Source: Formosa haliotis (lineage in GTDB: Bacteria > Bacteroidota > Bacteroidia > Flavobacteriales > Flavobacteriaceae). From it: DNA of 64,000 nucleotides. Positions within the stretch are counted from its first letter, which is position 1; each line of letters begins with the position of its first letter. The notes beneath the pieces were generated by a model, which was given only the letters and a program-made list of their open reading frames with translations, was not told the DNA's origin and ran no database searches. The position numbers were made by a program, and so were the translations under genes. Positions 1-9,667 of the stretch are shown piece by piece. The stretch covers positions 2,043,501-2,107,500 of the forward strand of contig NZ_BDEL01000001.1 in the NCBI RefSeq assembly GCF_001685485.1, written 5' to 3'.

Positions 1-358
1 TATTGGACTGAAAAATTATTTTGACACCTTGGTCTTACTCCCTAGATTGAACACTTCAGATTTAGCTTCTATTACAAAAAATGTCTATGTTAGAGATAAT
101 ATTAACTTGGGCACATTATATTTTAAGGAATTTCCTTCCCTTAAAAAAACGATTAGAGAACGCTTAAAACTAAATACCTATAGGTTTATAAGCTCCAATC
201 GTCGGGCTAAAAGCCTACATTATAAATCTCTTGCCTATTTCGATTTGTCTAAACTCTTGTTACATCGTACTTGGTTCTTTATTAAAAACAAAAATTACAG
301 AAAAGATGTTTTGAACGATAAAGAGCGCATTACTGAATTTATAAAATCTAAATTATAA
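1..358 (+). CDS. Unrecognised protein, 3' end only
   Basis: The frame is open from base 2 to the TAA at 356-358, so this is the C-terminal part (118 residues or more) of a gene starting before the window. The TTG at 29 is in frame but is not a convincing start, because the frame continues upstream with ordinary codons. The peptide is basic, rich in Lys, Leu and Arg, with no signal peptide, membrane segment or motif I recognise. It converges on the rhodanese-thioredoxin gene with 16 bases between the stops. A glycosyltransferase tail is conceivable from the composition only, and I do not assign a function. Confidence 0.55.
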   Translation, partial: IGLKNYFDTLVLLPRLNTSDLASITKNVYVRDNINLGTLYFKEFPSLKKTIRERLKLNTYRFISSNRRAKSLHYKSLAYFDLSKLLLHRTWFFIKNKNYRKDVLNDKERITEFIKSKL

Positions 359-374
359 CCACGTTATAATTAAA

Positions 375-1085
375 TCAATGTTGTTCTAATTGACTTACTA
401 CATCTGCTTTTTCTATAAAACCAAAATTACTCCACACTAGATTCTTATTCTTATAAAGTTGTAGAACGGGTAATGCATCAACTCCCAAAATTTTACATAA
501 TGCCTTATTTTTATCGACATCGATACGCACAACCTCTACCGTAGTTTTCATATCTAACGAAATTTCCTTTAAATAAGGTTCCATCTTTTTACATGGCGCA
601 CACCAATCGGCATAGAAATCGACTAAAACTAATTTATCAGGTTCCAATAGCTTGTCAAACTCCTGCTTTGTCATGCCTTCGCTAGAATTACTAGGCGTCA
701 TTTCAGGTAAGTTTTTACTGCGCCATTTCATTAATCCGCCATCTAGTTCATAAACCTTAGTAAATCCATCTAAACGCATCTGAGAGGCTGCTTTTGCACT
801 TCGTGCACCACTTAAACAATACACCAAAATCGCTTCTGTTTTATCTAACCTTGCTGTTTCGTTTTGAAAACTATCGGCCTTCCAATCTACATTTTTAGCA
901 TTGGCTATATGTCCGCTATCATATTCTGAAGGCGTTCGCACATCGATAAGCGGAATTTCTGGGTGCTCAGTTATCATTTTAGCAAAATCGGAAACCGACA
1001 ATGTTGTATTTTCAGTTTGTGCTAGAGTCATTTGCCATGTAAAAACTACTACGAAGGTTAAAAGATATTGGATCTGTTTTATCAT
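375..1085 (-). CDS. Exported rhodanese-thioredoxin fusion protein
   Basis: This is a 236-residue protein with an N-terminal signal peptide (residues 1-22, ending in a LAQ-type site). It is followed by a rhodanese domain (about 30-128) with a likely catalytic Cys90 in the loop CLSGARS, then a thioredoxin domain (about 138-236) with Cys162 and Cys165 in WCAPCKK and a cis-Pro in DALPV. Rhodaneses carry sulfane sulfur on the active Cys, and thioredoxin reduces persulfides or disulfides, so the fusion would couple both in the periplasm. The gene is alone, converging on the upstream partial gene. The domain calls are firm from the motifs, but the physiological substrate is unknown. Confidence 0.88.
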   Translation of the reverse strand: MIKQIQYLLTFVVVFTWQMTLAQTENTTLSVSDFAKMITEHPEIPLIDVRTPSEYDSGHIANAKNVDWKADSFQNETARLDKTEAILVYCLSGARSAKAASQMRLDGFTKVYELDGGLMKWRSKNLPEMTPSNSSEGMTKQEFDKLLEPDKLVLVDFYADWCAPCKKMEPYLKEISLDMKTTVEVVRIDVDKNKALCKILGVDALPVLQLYKNKNLVWSNFGFIEKADVVSQLEQH

Positions 1086-1183
1086 GATATATATTTTATA
1101 ATAGCGTTTTTATTGAACCAAATATGTGGTTATATTACAAATAAAGCGCAATTAACAAAATTAAGTTAATTACGCTTTTATTG

Positions 1184-1257
1184 TGACCGCGAAGGGATTC
1201 GAACCCCCAACCCTCAGAGCCGAAATCTGATATTCTATCCAGTTGAACTACGCAGCC
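1184..1257 (-). tRNA. tRNA-Arg (anticodon TCG)
   Basis: On the minus strand a full cloverleaf can be folded. A 7 bp acceptor stem (GGCTGCG with CGCGGTC) carries a discriminator A, and a 5 bp anticodon stem TCAGA/TCTGA closes the loop TTTCGGC, giving anticodon TCG. The T arm reads GGGGG-TTCGAAT-CCCTT. The terminal CCA is not encoded. The anticodon reads CGN arginine codons. Confidence 0.95.
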
Positions 1258-1266
1258 ATTTATTTA

Positions 1267-1287
1267 TTGTTAGTTGTTAGTTGTTAG
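1267..1287. repeat. Three tandem copies of TTGTTAG
   Basis: Three perfect, uninterrupted 7 bp units (TTGTTAG) lie between tRNA-Arg and the yqeY stop, just upstream of the tRNA on its own strand. This is a simple repeat and could vary in copy number between strains. No function is visible. Confidence 0.85.
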
Positions 1288-1323
1288 AACATACTATTTT
1301 CCAACTCTAATATCTAAAAACAA

Positions 1324-1773
1324 CTAAGCCAACTTTGCTTTAACAATATTCGAAATGGTTTTACCATCTGCTTTTCCTGCTAATTGAGCGCTAACGATTC
1401 CCATTACTTTCCCCATATCTTTCATGCCTTGGGCTCCCGTTTCTGAAATGGTTTGTAATACTACTTTTTCTATATCTTCATCACTAAGTTGTTCTGGTAA
1501 AAACTGACTTATCACCTCGGCCTGAGCTAATTCTGGCTCAGCCAAATCGGCACGATTTTGTTCTGTATAAATAGCAGCACTATCCTTACGTTGCTTAACT
1601 AATTTAGATAATATTTTTATTTCTTGCTCTTCAGAAATCTCTTCCTTAGAACCTGTTTCTGTTTGTGCTAATAATAATTCAGACTTTACCGCTCTTAACG
1701 CAGCTAAAGCCGTTTGGTCTTTTGCTTTCATGGCAGTTTTCATAGCTGTCATGATATTTTGTTGTAAACCCAT
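1324..1773 (-). CDS. yqeY: GatB/YqeY domain protein
   Basis: This 149-residue all-helical protein matches the YqeY family in length and motifs. It has an N-terminal helix with ALRAVKSELL, a central KQRKDSAAIY segment and the C-terminal GMKDMGKVMG...GKTISNIVKAKL region, which resembles the tail domain of GatB. YqeY proteins are thought to act in tRNA-dependent amidation or tRNA binding, but the role is not settled. The gene follows ftsZ on the same strand, separated by an intrinsic terminator, so it is probably transcribed separately or by readthrough. Confidence 0.9.
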   Translation of the reverse strand: MGLQQNIMTAMKTAMKAKDQTALAALRAVKSELLLAQTETGSKEEISEEQEIKILSKLVKQRKDSAAIYTEQNRADLAEPELAQAEVISQFLPEQLSDEDIEKVVLQTISETGAQGMKDMGKVMGIVSAQLAGKADGKTISNIVKAKLA

Positions 1774-1804
1774 AATTGTAATTTGTTGCGAAGATAAAAA
1801 TAAA

Positions 1805-1834
1805 AACCCAGAAATCTCTAAGAGTTTCTGGGTT
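1805..1834 (-). terminator. Intrinsic terminator after ftsZ
   Basis: A 10 bp perfect stem (AACCCAGAAA / TTTCTGGGTT) has a 10-base loop that can pair further (CTC/GAG). On the minus strand it is followed by a T-rich tract. It sits 38 bases after the end of the FtsZ frame and closes the dcw transcript before yqeY. Confidence 0.8.
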
Positions 1835-1871
1835 AAAAAAGCTAAAAAATTAACTAAAATTTGCTATTAAT

Positions 1872-3859
1872 CTAGTCCACATTGTCGTGTAAAAACGAAT
1901 TATTACTTCTTAGCTGTATGTCATTATTGTCGTCTACTCCTAGACTTGTTCCCGACATATTATTTTCTGATGAATGTTGTGTTTCGTCTAAATTCACACC
2001 TTGACGCTTGTATGCCGGTATTTTTTCTATTTCATCAATTTTTGACGTATTGAATTTATAGTTAAAATCCTTCATCTTTCTACGACGCTCTTCTGCACGC
2101 TCTTTTAGCATTTCAGAAATTGGTGTATTCATAGGATCGATTGGTTCTGATGGTGCTTTTGGAGCAACTTTTTCAGGTTCTACAGGGGGGTCTTTTTTTA
2201 TAAAACTTACCTCCTGATTGAAATTATCTAAAGTCTCATCTTGAACAATCTTCTTCTCTTGCTTTACTACCACCTTTTTTTCTTGCTCTTCATAGTCATC
2301 AAGCACATATCTTACTTCTCCTTTTTCAGAAGATTCTGTTACGTTTATTAATTCTACATACTCGTTTACAGGTGTGTTTTTTATATCGTCTGCATCATCC
2401 AAAGTATGTTTAATTACAGTTTTAGCTTCCTCAGGAGCATCTGTAGCATGATCTTTTTGTAAAGGCATATCGAAAGTAAGCGTGATTTGCTTTTCTTCCT
2501 CCTCAATAATTTCTGATGGCTCTTCTACTTTTTTAACTTCGGTAAAGACAAAATCATTTACATCAACATCAAATTCTGAAAGATTTTCAAAATTGACATT
2601 TATATTTTAATCGCCTCCGATGTTGGCACCAAATCCATATCGTTAGTAGGCTTTGGAGTTTCCTTTTTAATAGGTGCATCAAAATCTTCTAAATCATTTA
2701 TATCTAGAGTATGTTTAATTACCTCTGGTGCTTTTTCAGCTTTTAACTCAATATTTGGTGTAATAATCGCTGGCTCACGATCTACCTTGTTAGTTTCTTG
2801 TTTTTCTGAGTTTTGCTCGTCTTCTAATGCATGAACAACCTTTTTAGCTTCTGTATTAGAAATCTCATCTTGTTGTTCTAAATTAAAACCAGTTGCAATT
2901 ATGGTAACCGCAATAGACTCTTCTAACGATTCATCTTCGCCAACCCCCATAATAATGTTAGCGCCATGACCAGCTTCACTTTGAATATGATCGTTGATTT
3001 CTCCTATCTCATCAATAGTAATTTCTTGTTCACCAGAAACAATTAGCAACAACACGTTTTTGGCTCCCGAAATTTTATTATCGTTTAATAATGGTGAATC
3101 TAAGGCTTTCATAATCGCGTCTTTTGCACGATTTTGCCCAGATGCTACCGAAGACCCCATGATAGCAGATCCACTATTACTTAATACCGTTTTGGCATCA
3201 CGTAAATCGATGTTTTGTGTATAGTGGTGTGTAATAACCTCGGCTATACCACGAGCAGCTGTGGATAACACTTCGTCGGCCTTAGAGAATCCGGCCTTAA
3301 AACCAAGATTTCCATAAACTTCGCGAAGTTTGTTGTTATTAATTACAATTAAAGAATCGACAACGTTACGTAATTTTTCGATTCCTTTTTGCGCTTGTTC
3401 GTTACGCATTTTACCTTCAAACTGAAATGGCATAGTAACAATACCTACGGTTAAAACGTCTAAGTCTTTAGCCATTTTAGCTATGATTGGTGCGGCCCCA
3501 GTACCTGTACCACCACCCATACCGGCAGTTATAAAAATCATTTTTGTGTTAGTGTCTAACATACGCTTAAGATCGTCGTAACTCTCTACTGCAGATTGTT
3601 CTCCAATTTCTGGGTTAGCTCCGGCTCCTAAACCTTCTGTTAAATCTAATCCTAACTGTATTTTATTAGGAACACCACTGTTTTGAAGTGCTTGCGCATC
3701 TGTATTACAGATTACAAAATCTACTCCTTTAATACCTTGCTGAAACATGTGATTGATGGCGTTGCTACCACCACCACCAACTCCAATAACCTTAATGACA
3801 TTTGATTGGTTTTTTGGTAAATCAAATGAGATACTTGCGAATTCTTTGTTGCTGCTCAT
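1872..3859 (-). CDS. ftsZ: Cell division GTPase FtsZ (one-base frameshift in this sequence)
   Basis: FtsZ is the tubulin-like GTPase that forms the division ring. The first frame (2600-3859, 419 residues) carries the whole GTPase core: GVGGGGSNA near residue 28, the GGGTGTG loop at 115-121 and the T7 catalytic loop NIDLRD at 216-221. It ends prematurely at a TAA (2600-2602). The -1 frame continues directly as acidic linker, then 1872-2468, and ends in IQLRSNNSFLHDNVD, the type of C-terminal peptide that binds FtsA in flavobacteria. Restoring one A in the A4 run at 2605-2608 joins them into 662 residues, within the usual flavobacterial length with its long tail. The break is most likely a sequencing error. 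It follows ftsA by 91 bases. Confidence 0.93.
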
Positions 3860-3950
3860 AAATTCTTTTTTACTGGGTTTTAATCTTAACTTTTATTTAT
3901 GCTCTTTATTTTGAACACTAAATATTTTAATAATTTATTTAACTTTTTTC

Positions 3951-5303
3951 CTATTCGGCGTTGTCCAAAAAATCTTTGATCTTGTCCGTAAACTTGTCCA
4001 AAAAATTTCGGCGCTCCTTCCTTTCTTCTCGAGGAATTTCTTTTAACTCCTCTTTTTCTTCAATAATTTCTTCTGAAATTGGAGTGGCACTTTGAATTTC
4101 TTCTTCTTCAATTTCTTCTATTCTAGCATCCCGCTTTTTGCGTTCTTGATGTTTTAATCCGTCTAAAACTAAACCGACACTTGTAGCGTATAACGGACTC
4201 GTAATATCTTCATTACTATCGCCTGCTAAATGCTCGTTAGGATACCCTATACGGGTGTCCATCCCGGTAATATATTCTACCAACTGCTTTAAATGCTTTA
4301 ATTGCGCACCTCCTCCTGTTAGTACAATACCTGCTATTAATTTCTTTTTCTGTTCTTCGTGACCGTAATTTTTAATTTCTAAAAACACCTGTTCAACGAT
4401 TTCAACTACACGCGCATGAATAATTTTCGATAAATTCTTCAGTGTAATTTCTTTAGGCTCTCTACCTCTTAATCCAGGAATAGAAACAATTTCGTTGTCT
4501 TTATTTTCTCCAGGCCAAGCAGAACCAAATTTTATTTTTAAAAGTTCGGCTTGTTTTTCAATAATCGAACAACCTTCTTTTATGTCTTCGGTAATAACGT
4601 TTCCTCCAAAAGGGATAACCGCTGTATGACGAATTATACCATCTTTAAAAACAGCCAAATCTGTTGTTCCCCCTCCTATATCGATTAGGGCAACACCTGC
4701 CTCTTTTTCCTCTTGACTTAGCACTGCGTTAGCCGACGCTAAAGGCTCTAAGGTTAATCGTTCTAACTCTAAATCGGCACTTTTTATACAACGCCCAATG
4801 TTTCTAATAGAAGAAACCTGACCTACAACCACATGAAAATTAGCTTCCAATCGTCCGCCATGCATACCAATCGGTTCCTTAATTTCTGCCTGCCCATCAA
4901 TTTTATACTCTTGCGGTAACACATGAATAATCTCTTCTCCAGGAAGCATCACCAATTTATGAACCTGATTGATTAGTTTATCGATATCGGTTTCATCAAT
5001 TACCGTCTCAGAATTTGGTCTGGTTATATAATCGCTATGTTGTAAACTTCGTATATGCTGACCTGCAATTCCTACCGTTACTCCTTCTATTTTTGTTCCA
5101 GCAGAGGCTTCTGCTTCTTGCACGGCTTGCTGAATAGATTGAATAGTTTGTGTAATATTACTTACCACACCACGATGAACTCCTAGACTTTTAGATCGGC
5201 CAATACCTAAAATTTCTAGTTTTCCGTAATCGTTTTTACGACCAATCATGGCCACAATTTTTGTGGTTCCAATATCTAATCCAACTGCTATATTATGTTC
5301 CAT
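3951..5303 (-). CDS. ftsA: Cell division protein FtsA
   Basis: This is an actin-like ATPase that tethers FtsZ to the membrane and recruits later division proteins. The 450-residue product shows phosphate-1 DIGTTK (10-15), phosphate-2 DIGGGTTD (208-215) and the adenosine motif LTGGGAQL near 335. A highly charged Glu/Lys segment follows, and then a C-terminal amphipathic stretch (RRNFLDKFTDKIKDFLDN) that would serve as the membrane-targeting helix. It lies 3 bases after ftsQ on the same strand and is clearly co-transcribed. Confidence 0.97.
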   Translation of the reverse strand: MEHNIAVGLDIGTTKIVAMIGRKNDYGKLEILGIGRSKSLGVHRGVVSNITQTIQSIQQAVQEAEASAGTKIEGVTVGIAGQHIRSLQHSDYITRPNSETVIDETDIDKLINQVHKLVMLPGEEIIHVLPQEYKIDGQAEIKEPIGMHGGRLEANFHVVVGQVSSIRNIGRCIKSADLELERLTLEPLASANAVLSQEEKEAGVALIDIGGGTTDLAVFKDGIIRHTAVIPFGGNVITEDIKEGCSIIEKQAELLKIKFGSAWPGENKDNEIVSIPGLRGREPKEITLKNLSKIIHARVVEIVEQVFLEIKNYGHEEQKKKLIAGIVLTGGGAQLKHLKQLVEYITGMDTRIGYPNEHLAGDSNEDITSPLYATSVGLVLDGLKHQERKKRDARIEEIEEEEIQSATPISEEIIEEKEELKEIPREERKERRNFLDKFTDKIKDFLDNAE

Positions 5304-5306
5304 AGT

Positions 5307-6032
5307 TTAGTTTTTGGTGCACACCACTTGGTTATCGAATTGCAAATTAATTTTATTATAATCATTAAGAGTTTTCTCTTTTAAAGCCTTCTTATAAAAC
5401 ACTTTTAGATTATTTATTTTTTTATCTAACTGACTTAAATCGCCTAAATACACTTCAAAATCATGTTGTCTTAATTTTAAAGACATTTTTTGAGCTTCAT
5501 TTTGATGAATCTCAACGACATGTTGTTTTAAGAAGGTATCATTATAAACTTTCTGGGCGATTTTAAAAACATTACCTAAATTATTTTTATCAATTTTTCC
5601 CACAACAAAAGGTACACGCGCAGTATAGTTAGTCGACAAAGGCATGTAACCACCTTCATCATCTACATAATACGACGTTGCATCTTGAACGCGTGCAATA
5701 GGTTTTTTCTGTTCTATATCTACTGTTAGTAAGCCGTTTACGTCTACATAAACTTCTGCAGATTTAATTAATGGATTCGAATTCAGGGCAAATTCTAATG
5801 TATTCAAATCTAGAGTTTCTTTACTCAAATTGGAAACCTCTTCATGATTTTGTATTAACAAGTTACTAACATTTTCATGGGTAATATACAAGTTGTGATC
5901 GCCCATAAAATGAATTACTGGCTCCGACACTTTTCTATGTCCATTTCGTACCGATGCGAAGGCAAATAAAAACATTACCACAGCCGTTAGCAGCACCAAC
6001 TTAACATATCCCCAATGTACTTTAATCGCCAT
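5307..6032 (-). CDS. ftsQ: Cell division protein FtsQ
   Basis: This 241-residue bitopic protein has a short basic N-terminus, one membrane segment (about residues 11-28) and a periplasmic POTRA-like region (about 38-110, with VSNLLIQNHEEV...LNSNPLIKSAEVYVDVNGLLTV). FtsQ bridges early and late division proteins with FtsL and FtsB. The start overlaps the murC stop by 11 bases, which supports translational coupling. The family is poorly conserved, so the call leans on position plus the TM-POTRA layout. Confidence 0.9.
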   Translation of the reverse strand: MAIKVHWGYVKLVLLTAVVMFLFAFASVRNGHRKVSEPVIHFMGDHNLYITHENVSNLLIQNHEEVSNLSKETLDLNTLEFALNSNPLIKSAEVYVDVNGLLTVDIEQKKPIARVQDATSYYVDDEGGYMPLSTNYTARVPFVVGKIDKNNLGNVFKIAQKVYNDTFLKQHVVEIHQNEAQKMSLKLRQHDFEVYLGDLSQLDKKINNLKVFYKKALKEKTLNDYNKINLQFDNQVVCTKN

Positions 6033-7374
6033 TTAATGCCGTTTTTATATGTTTAACTTCCTCTCCTATATCGCCAGCACCCATAGTTACAATAACCTGA
6101 GCTTTGCTTGCTTTTATTTTTGAAATAAGATTTGATTTAGAAACCAACTCTTTATTTTCATTTTTTATTTTGCCTAATAACCATTCCGATGAAACACCTT
6201 CTATTGGCAATTCTCTTGCTGGGTAAATATCTAATAACAGAACCTCATCAAAAGACGATAGGCTGCTAGCAAAATCATCTACAAAATCTCGTGTTCTACT
6301 GAATAAATGTGGCTGAAACACAGCCATTACTTTCCGGTCTGGATACATTTCACGAATGGCTTGATACACCGCCTTAATCTCTTCCGGGTGGTGTGCGTAA
6401 TCGTCTATATAAATTATATTTTCCGATTTAATATGATATGTAAATCGTCTTTTAACCCCTTTATATAATGCTAACGCCTTGGCGAGCTGTGGTTGAGGGC
6501 AACCATACTCTACAGCCATCGCCAGGGCTATTAATGCATTCGACAAATTATGTCTACCAGGTAGGTTAAATTGAATATTTTTAATCAGGTTTTTAGGTGT
6601 TTTTACATCAAACACATAAGCACCATTCTCTATTTTTATATTTTGCGCGGTATAGTCGGAATCATCTTCAATACCGTATGTAATTCCTTTTAAAGGCAAA
6701 CCATTTTTAACAAACAACATGCCATTCTCTTTTATTTTTTTCGAAAATTCAACAAAAGATTCTTGCAAAGCTTCTGCTTCTCCATAAATATCTAAATGAT
6801 CGGCATCCATAGAAGTTATACATGCTAGATCTGGAGATAAGGTTAAAAATGAACGATCAAATTCATCAGCCTCAACTACAGAAACCGTAGTTCCTTTAGA
6901 GATGTAATTCGAGTTGTAATTTTCACTAATACCACCTAAAAACGCCGTTAAAGGCACATCGCACTGATACAACAAATGCGCTAAGATACTCGTGGTGGTT
7001 GTTTTACCATGTGTACCTGCCACCGCCAAACAAAAGGTGTTTTTAGTAATTAGCCCTAAAACTTCCGAACGCTTTAAAACCGAGAAACTTTTATTATTCT
7101 TAAAATACACCAACTCCATATTATCTTTTGGCACGGCAGGGGTATAAACCACCAAAGTTCTATCGTAATTTAAAAATGGCTCGTCTACATTCGCTATAGA
7201 ATCTTCAAAATGCACTTTAATTCCTAACGCTTCCAAATCGCGAGTAACATCGCTTGGTGTTTTATCGTAGCCAGCAACATTCATATTATTAGCTTTAAAA
7301 TAGCGCGCCAAAGCACTCATGCCTATGCCGCCAATGCCAATAAAATAAACGTTATGTATGCTGTCTAAATTCAT
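6022..7374 (-). CDS. murC: UDP-N-acetylmuramate--L-alanine ligase MurC
   Basis: This cytoplasmic Mur ligase adds L-Ala to UDP-MurNAc using ATP. The 450 residues show the UDP-binding Rossmann start (FIGIGGIGMSALA), the P-loop GTHGKTTTT at 120-128 and the C-terminal HHPEEIKAVYQAIR / FQPHLFSRT region diagnostic of MurC. It shares one base with the end of murG upstream and overlaps ftsQ downstream, forming part of the continuous dcw transcript. Confidence 0.97.
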   Translation of the reverse strand: MNLDSIHNVYFIGIGGIGMSALARYFKANNMNVAGYDKTPSDVTRDLEALGIKVHFEDSIANVDEPFLNYDRTLVVYTPAVPKDNMELVYFKNNKSFSVLKRSEVLGLITKNTFCLAVAGTHGKTTTTSILAHLLYQCDVPLTAFLGGISENYNSNYISKGTTVSVVEADEFDRSFLTLSPDLACITSMDADHLDIYGEAEALQESFVEFSKKIKENGMLFVKNGLPLKGITYGIEDDSDYTAQNIKIENGAYVFDVKTPKNLIKNIQFNLPGRHNLSNALIALAMAVEYGCPQPQLAKALALYKGVKRRFTYHIKSENIIYIDDYAHHPEEIKAVYQAIREMYPDRKVMAVFQPHLFSRTRDFVDDFASSLSSFDEVLLLDIYPARELPIEGVSSEWLLGKIKNENKELVSKSNLISKIKASKAQVIVTMGAGDIGEEVKHIKTALNGD

Positions 7375-8471
7375 TAGATATTTAATAGTTTTTCTACTTC
7401 GTTTACAATGTCTTTTGTAGCATTTACAAGAGCCAACTGCTTAATATTTTCACTTAACCCAATTTGCTTATCTTTCGATTCTATTAATTGAGAAAACTTG
7501 TTTTCAAAATCGACATCTAAATCGCTTTCTTGAATTAACATCGCCGCTTGTTCTTTAACTATAGCCATCGCATTTTTAGTTTGATGATCTTCGGCAACAT
7601 TTGGCGACGGTATAAATATTACAGGTTTCCCTACGATGCATAATTCTGAAACAGAACCTGCTCCTGCTCTAGAGATAATAATATCTGCTGCAGCATAGGC
7701 AAAATCCATATTATTTAAATAGGCGTGTACTTGTACATTTTTAGTGTTATTATAAATTTTATAGGTATCGTAATACAACTTACCGCATTGCCAAATAACT
7801 TGAACATTGCGCATTTGTAAAAAATCGAGTTCTTTCTCTATAAGCTCATTAATTCGTTTAGAGCCTAAACTACCACCTAAAACTAACAAGGTCTTTTTTT
7901 CTGAAACCAATCCGAAAAAGGCTTTCGCTTCTTCTGTTTTAGAATTAATCTCCAACAAACTTTGACGCACAGGATTTCCTGTTTTTATAATTTTTTCTTT
8001 CGGAAAAAAGCGCTCCAAACCATCGTAAGCCACACAAATTTTCTGAACCTTTTTCGACAATAACTTATTGGTTATTCCTGGAAAAGAATTCTGTTCTTGA
8101 ATTAAACTCGGAATCTTTTTCCCAGAAGCCACTTGTAATAAGGGACCACTAGCAAATCCTCCGGTACCAATAACAACATCTGGTTTAAACTGCCTGATTA
8201 TTTTTCCTGCCGCCAACAAACTACTGATAAGCTTAAACGGAAACATTAAATTTTTTAAAGTCAACTCACGCTGAATCCCCGAAATCCAAAGTCCCTCTAT
8301 ATCGTAACCTGCTTGTGGCACTTTTTCCATTTCCATTCTATCTTTTGCTCCCACAAATAGAAATTTAGCATCGGGATGACGCTGCTTCAATTCGTTCGCA
8401 ATCGCAATCGCCGGGTAAATATGCCCCCCAGTTCCTCCTCCAGATAATATGATACGATATGTTTTACTCAT
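7374..8471 (-). CDS. murG: Lipid II synthase MurG (GT28)
   Basis: MurG transfers GlcNAc from UDP-GlcNAc to lipid I on the inner face of the membrane. The 365 residues show the first G loop [16 protein letters not shown] at the N-terminus, a second glycine loop ([11 protein letters not shown]) and the UDP-GlcNAc-binding signature [23 protein letters not shown] with the following EDHQTKNA. Length and order fit the family. It overlaps both neighbours by one base. Confidence 0.97.
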   Translation of the reverse strand: MSKTYRIILSGGGTGGHIYPAIAIANELKQRHPDAKFLFVGAKDRMEMEKVPQAGYDIEGLWISGIQRELTLKNLMFPFKLISSLLAAGKIIRQFKPDVVIGTGGFASGPLLQVASGKKIPSLIQEQNSFPGITNKLLSKKVQKICVAYDGLERFFPKEKIIKTGNPVRQSLLEINSKTEEAKAFFGLVSEKKTLLVLGGSLGSKRINELIEKELDFLQMRNVQVIWQCGKLYYDTYKIYNNTKNVQVHAYLNNMDFAYAAADIIISRAGAGSVSELCIVGKPVIFIPSPNVAEDHQTKNAMAIVKEQAAMLIQESDLDVDFENKFSQLIESKDKQIGLSENIKQLALVNATKDIVNEVEKLLNI

Positions 8472-9667
8472 TATATTGCTTCCGATAAAATTTCTAACGG
8501 ATTTTCTTCGTCTATTTCTTCTTCTTTTGCCGAAACTTCGCTTCTAGCACTTACACTTAAAATAATTCCTATTGCCAAACAGGTCATCCAAATCGATGTT
8601 CCTCCACTACTTATTAACGGCAGAGTTTGCCCCGTTACTGGGAATAATTCCACAGCAACCGCCATATTTATTAAGGCCTGAATTACGATAGGTAAACCTA
8701 CCCCGAGTACGACTAGCGTACCAAAAACAGTTTTGGCGTGATGCGAGATTATAATGATTCTGAACAATAACATCATATACATAGCCATTAAAATCACGCC
8801 CCCTATTAAGCCATATTCTTCAATAATTATGGCAAAAATAAAATCGGATGAAGATTGTGGTAAAAAATTCTTCTGAACACTTTTCCCAGGACCAACACCC
8901 TTTACACCTCCCGATGCAATCGCAATTTTTGCTTTTTCAATCTGATAATCTTCCTCGGTATCTTCGCCATTAGAAAAATTCTCGATACGACTCATCCAAG
9001 TGTCTATTCGGTTTGGCATAGCTTCTGGAAATGCCTTCGCAACCAATACAAACATGGCTAAAGACAAGACCCCCATACCAACAATTAAAGCCAAATATTT
9101 AAGTGGATAACCGCCTAAAAACACCAAAGTCAGCACGATAAGAAAAATTAAAGCTGCTGTCGAAAAATTAGCCGGCAAAATTAACATAATCACTAAGAAA
9201 ACAGGTAACCACAATGGTAAAATTGAATCTTTAAATGTAATTTTTGTATCTGCCATTTTAGACATGTATCGCGCCACATACACCATAAGCACCACCGATG
9301 CAAATGTTGATGTTTGAAACGACATACCTACAATAGGAATCTGTATCCACCTACTAGCATTAGCCCCATCTATAGTTGTGCCCTGCATCATGGTAAGCGC
9401 CAACAACACTAAAACCACAGGTATAAACACCATAGACAGTCCTCTTAAATAGCGATACGGCATTAAATGCGCTGCATACATTATAAAAAAACCAACCCCT
9501 AAATGCATGAGGTGCTTAATAAAAAAACTAAAAGTATTACCGCTACCGTGCAAATACGCCAAATTACTTGCCGCACTATACACCGGTAGAAACGAGAACA
9601 ACGCCAATAATGCAGCAATTGCCCAAACCGATCGATCTCCTTTTAATTTTTTAAAAAATTCTTGCAT
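8471..9667 (-). CDS. ftsW: SEDS peptidoglycan glycosyltransferase FtsW
   Basis: This 398-residue polytopic membrane protein of the SEDS family has about ten hydrophobic segments. Family signatures are visible: the stretch [22 protein letters not shown] and the C-terminal [10 protein letters not shown]. FtsW polymerises lipid II at the septum together with the class B penicillin-binding protein FtsI, encoded in the same cluster. The position between murD and murG is the standard one, and it shares one base with each. Confidence 0.96.
   Translation of the reverse strand: MQEFFKKLKGDRSVWAIAALLALFSFLPVYSAASNLAYLHGSGNTFSFFIKHLMHLGVGFFIMYAAHLMPYRYLRGLSMVFIPVVLVLLALTMMQGTTIDGANASRWIQIPIVGMSFQTSTFASVVLMVYVARYMSKMADTKITFKDSILPLWLPVFLVIMLILPANFSTAALIFLIVLTLVFLGGYPLKYLALIVGMGVLSLAMFVLVAKAFPEAMPNRIDTWMSRIENFSNGEDTEEDYQIEKAKIAIASGGVKGVGPGKSVQKNFLPQSSSDFIFAIIIEEYGLIGGVILMAMYMMLLFRIIIISHHAKTVFGTLVVLGVGLPIVIQALINMAVAVELFPVTGQTLPLISSGGTSIWMTCLAIGIILSVSARSEVSAKEEEIDEENPLEILSEAI

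Noticed and set aside
2600..2610. Programmed -1 frameshifting in ftsZ
   Set aside because: The sequence before the stop (GCG ATT AAA ATA TAA) is not an X XXY YYZ slippery heptamer. A -1 slip would place the lysine tRNA on TAA, and no stimulatory structure is evident. Identical one-base losses in other genes make an artefact more likely.
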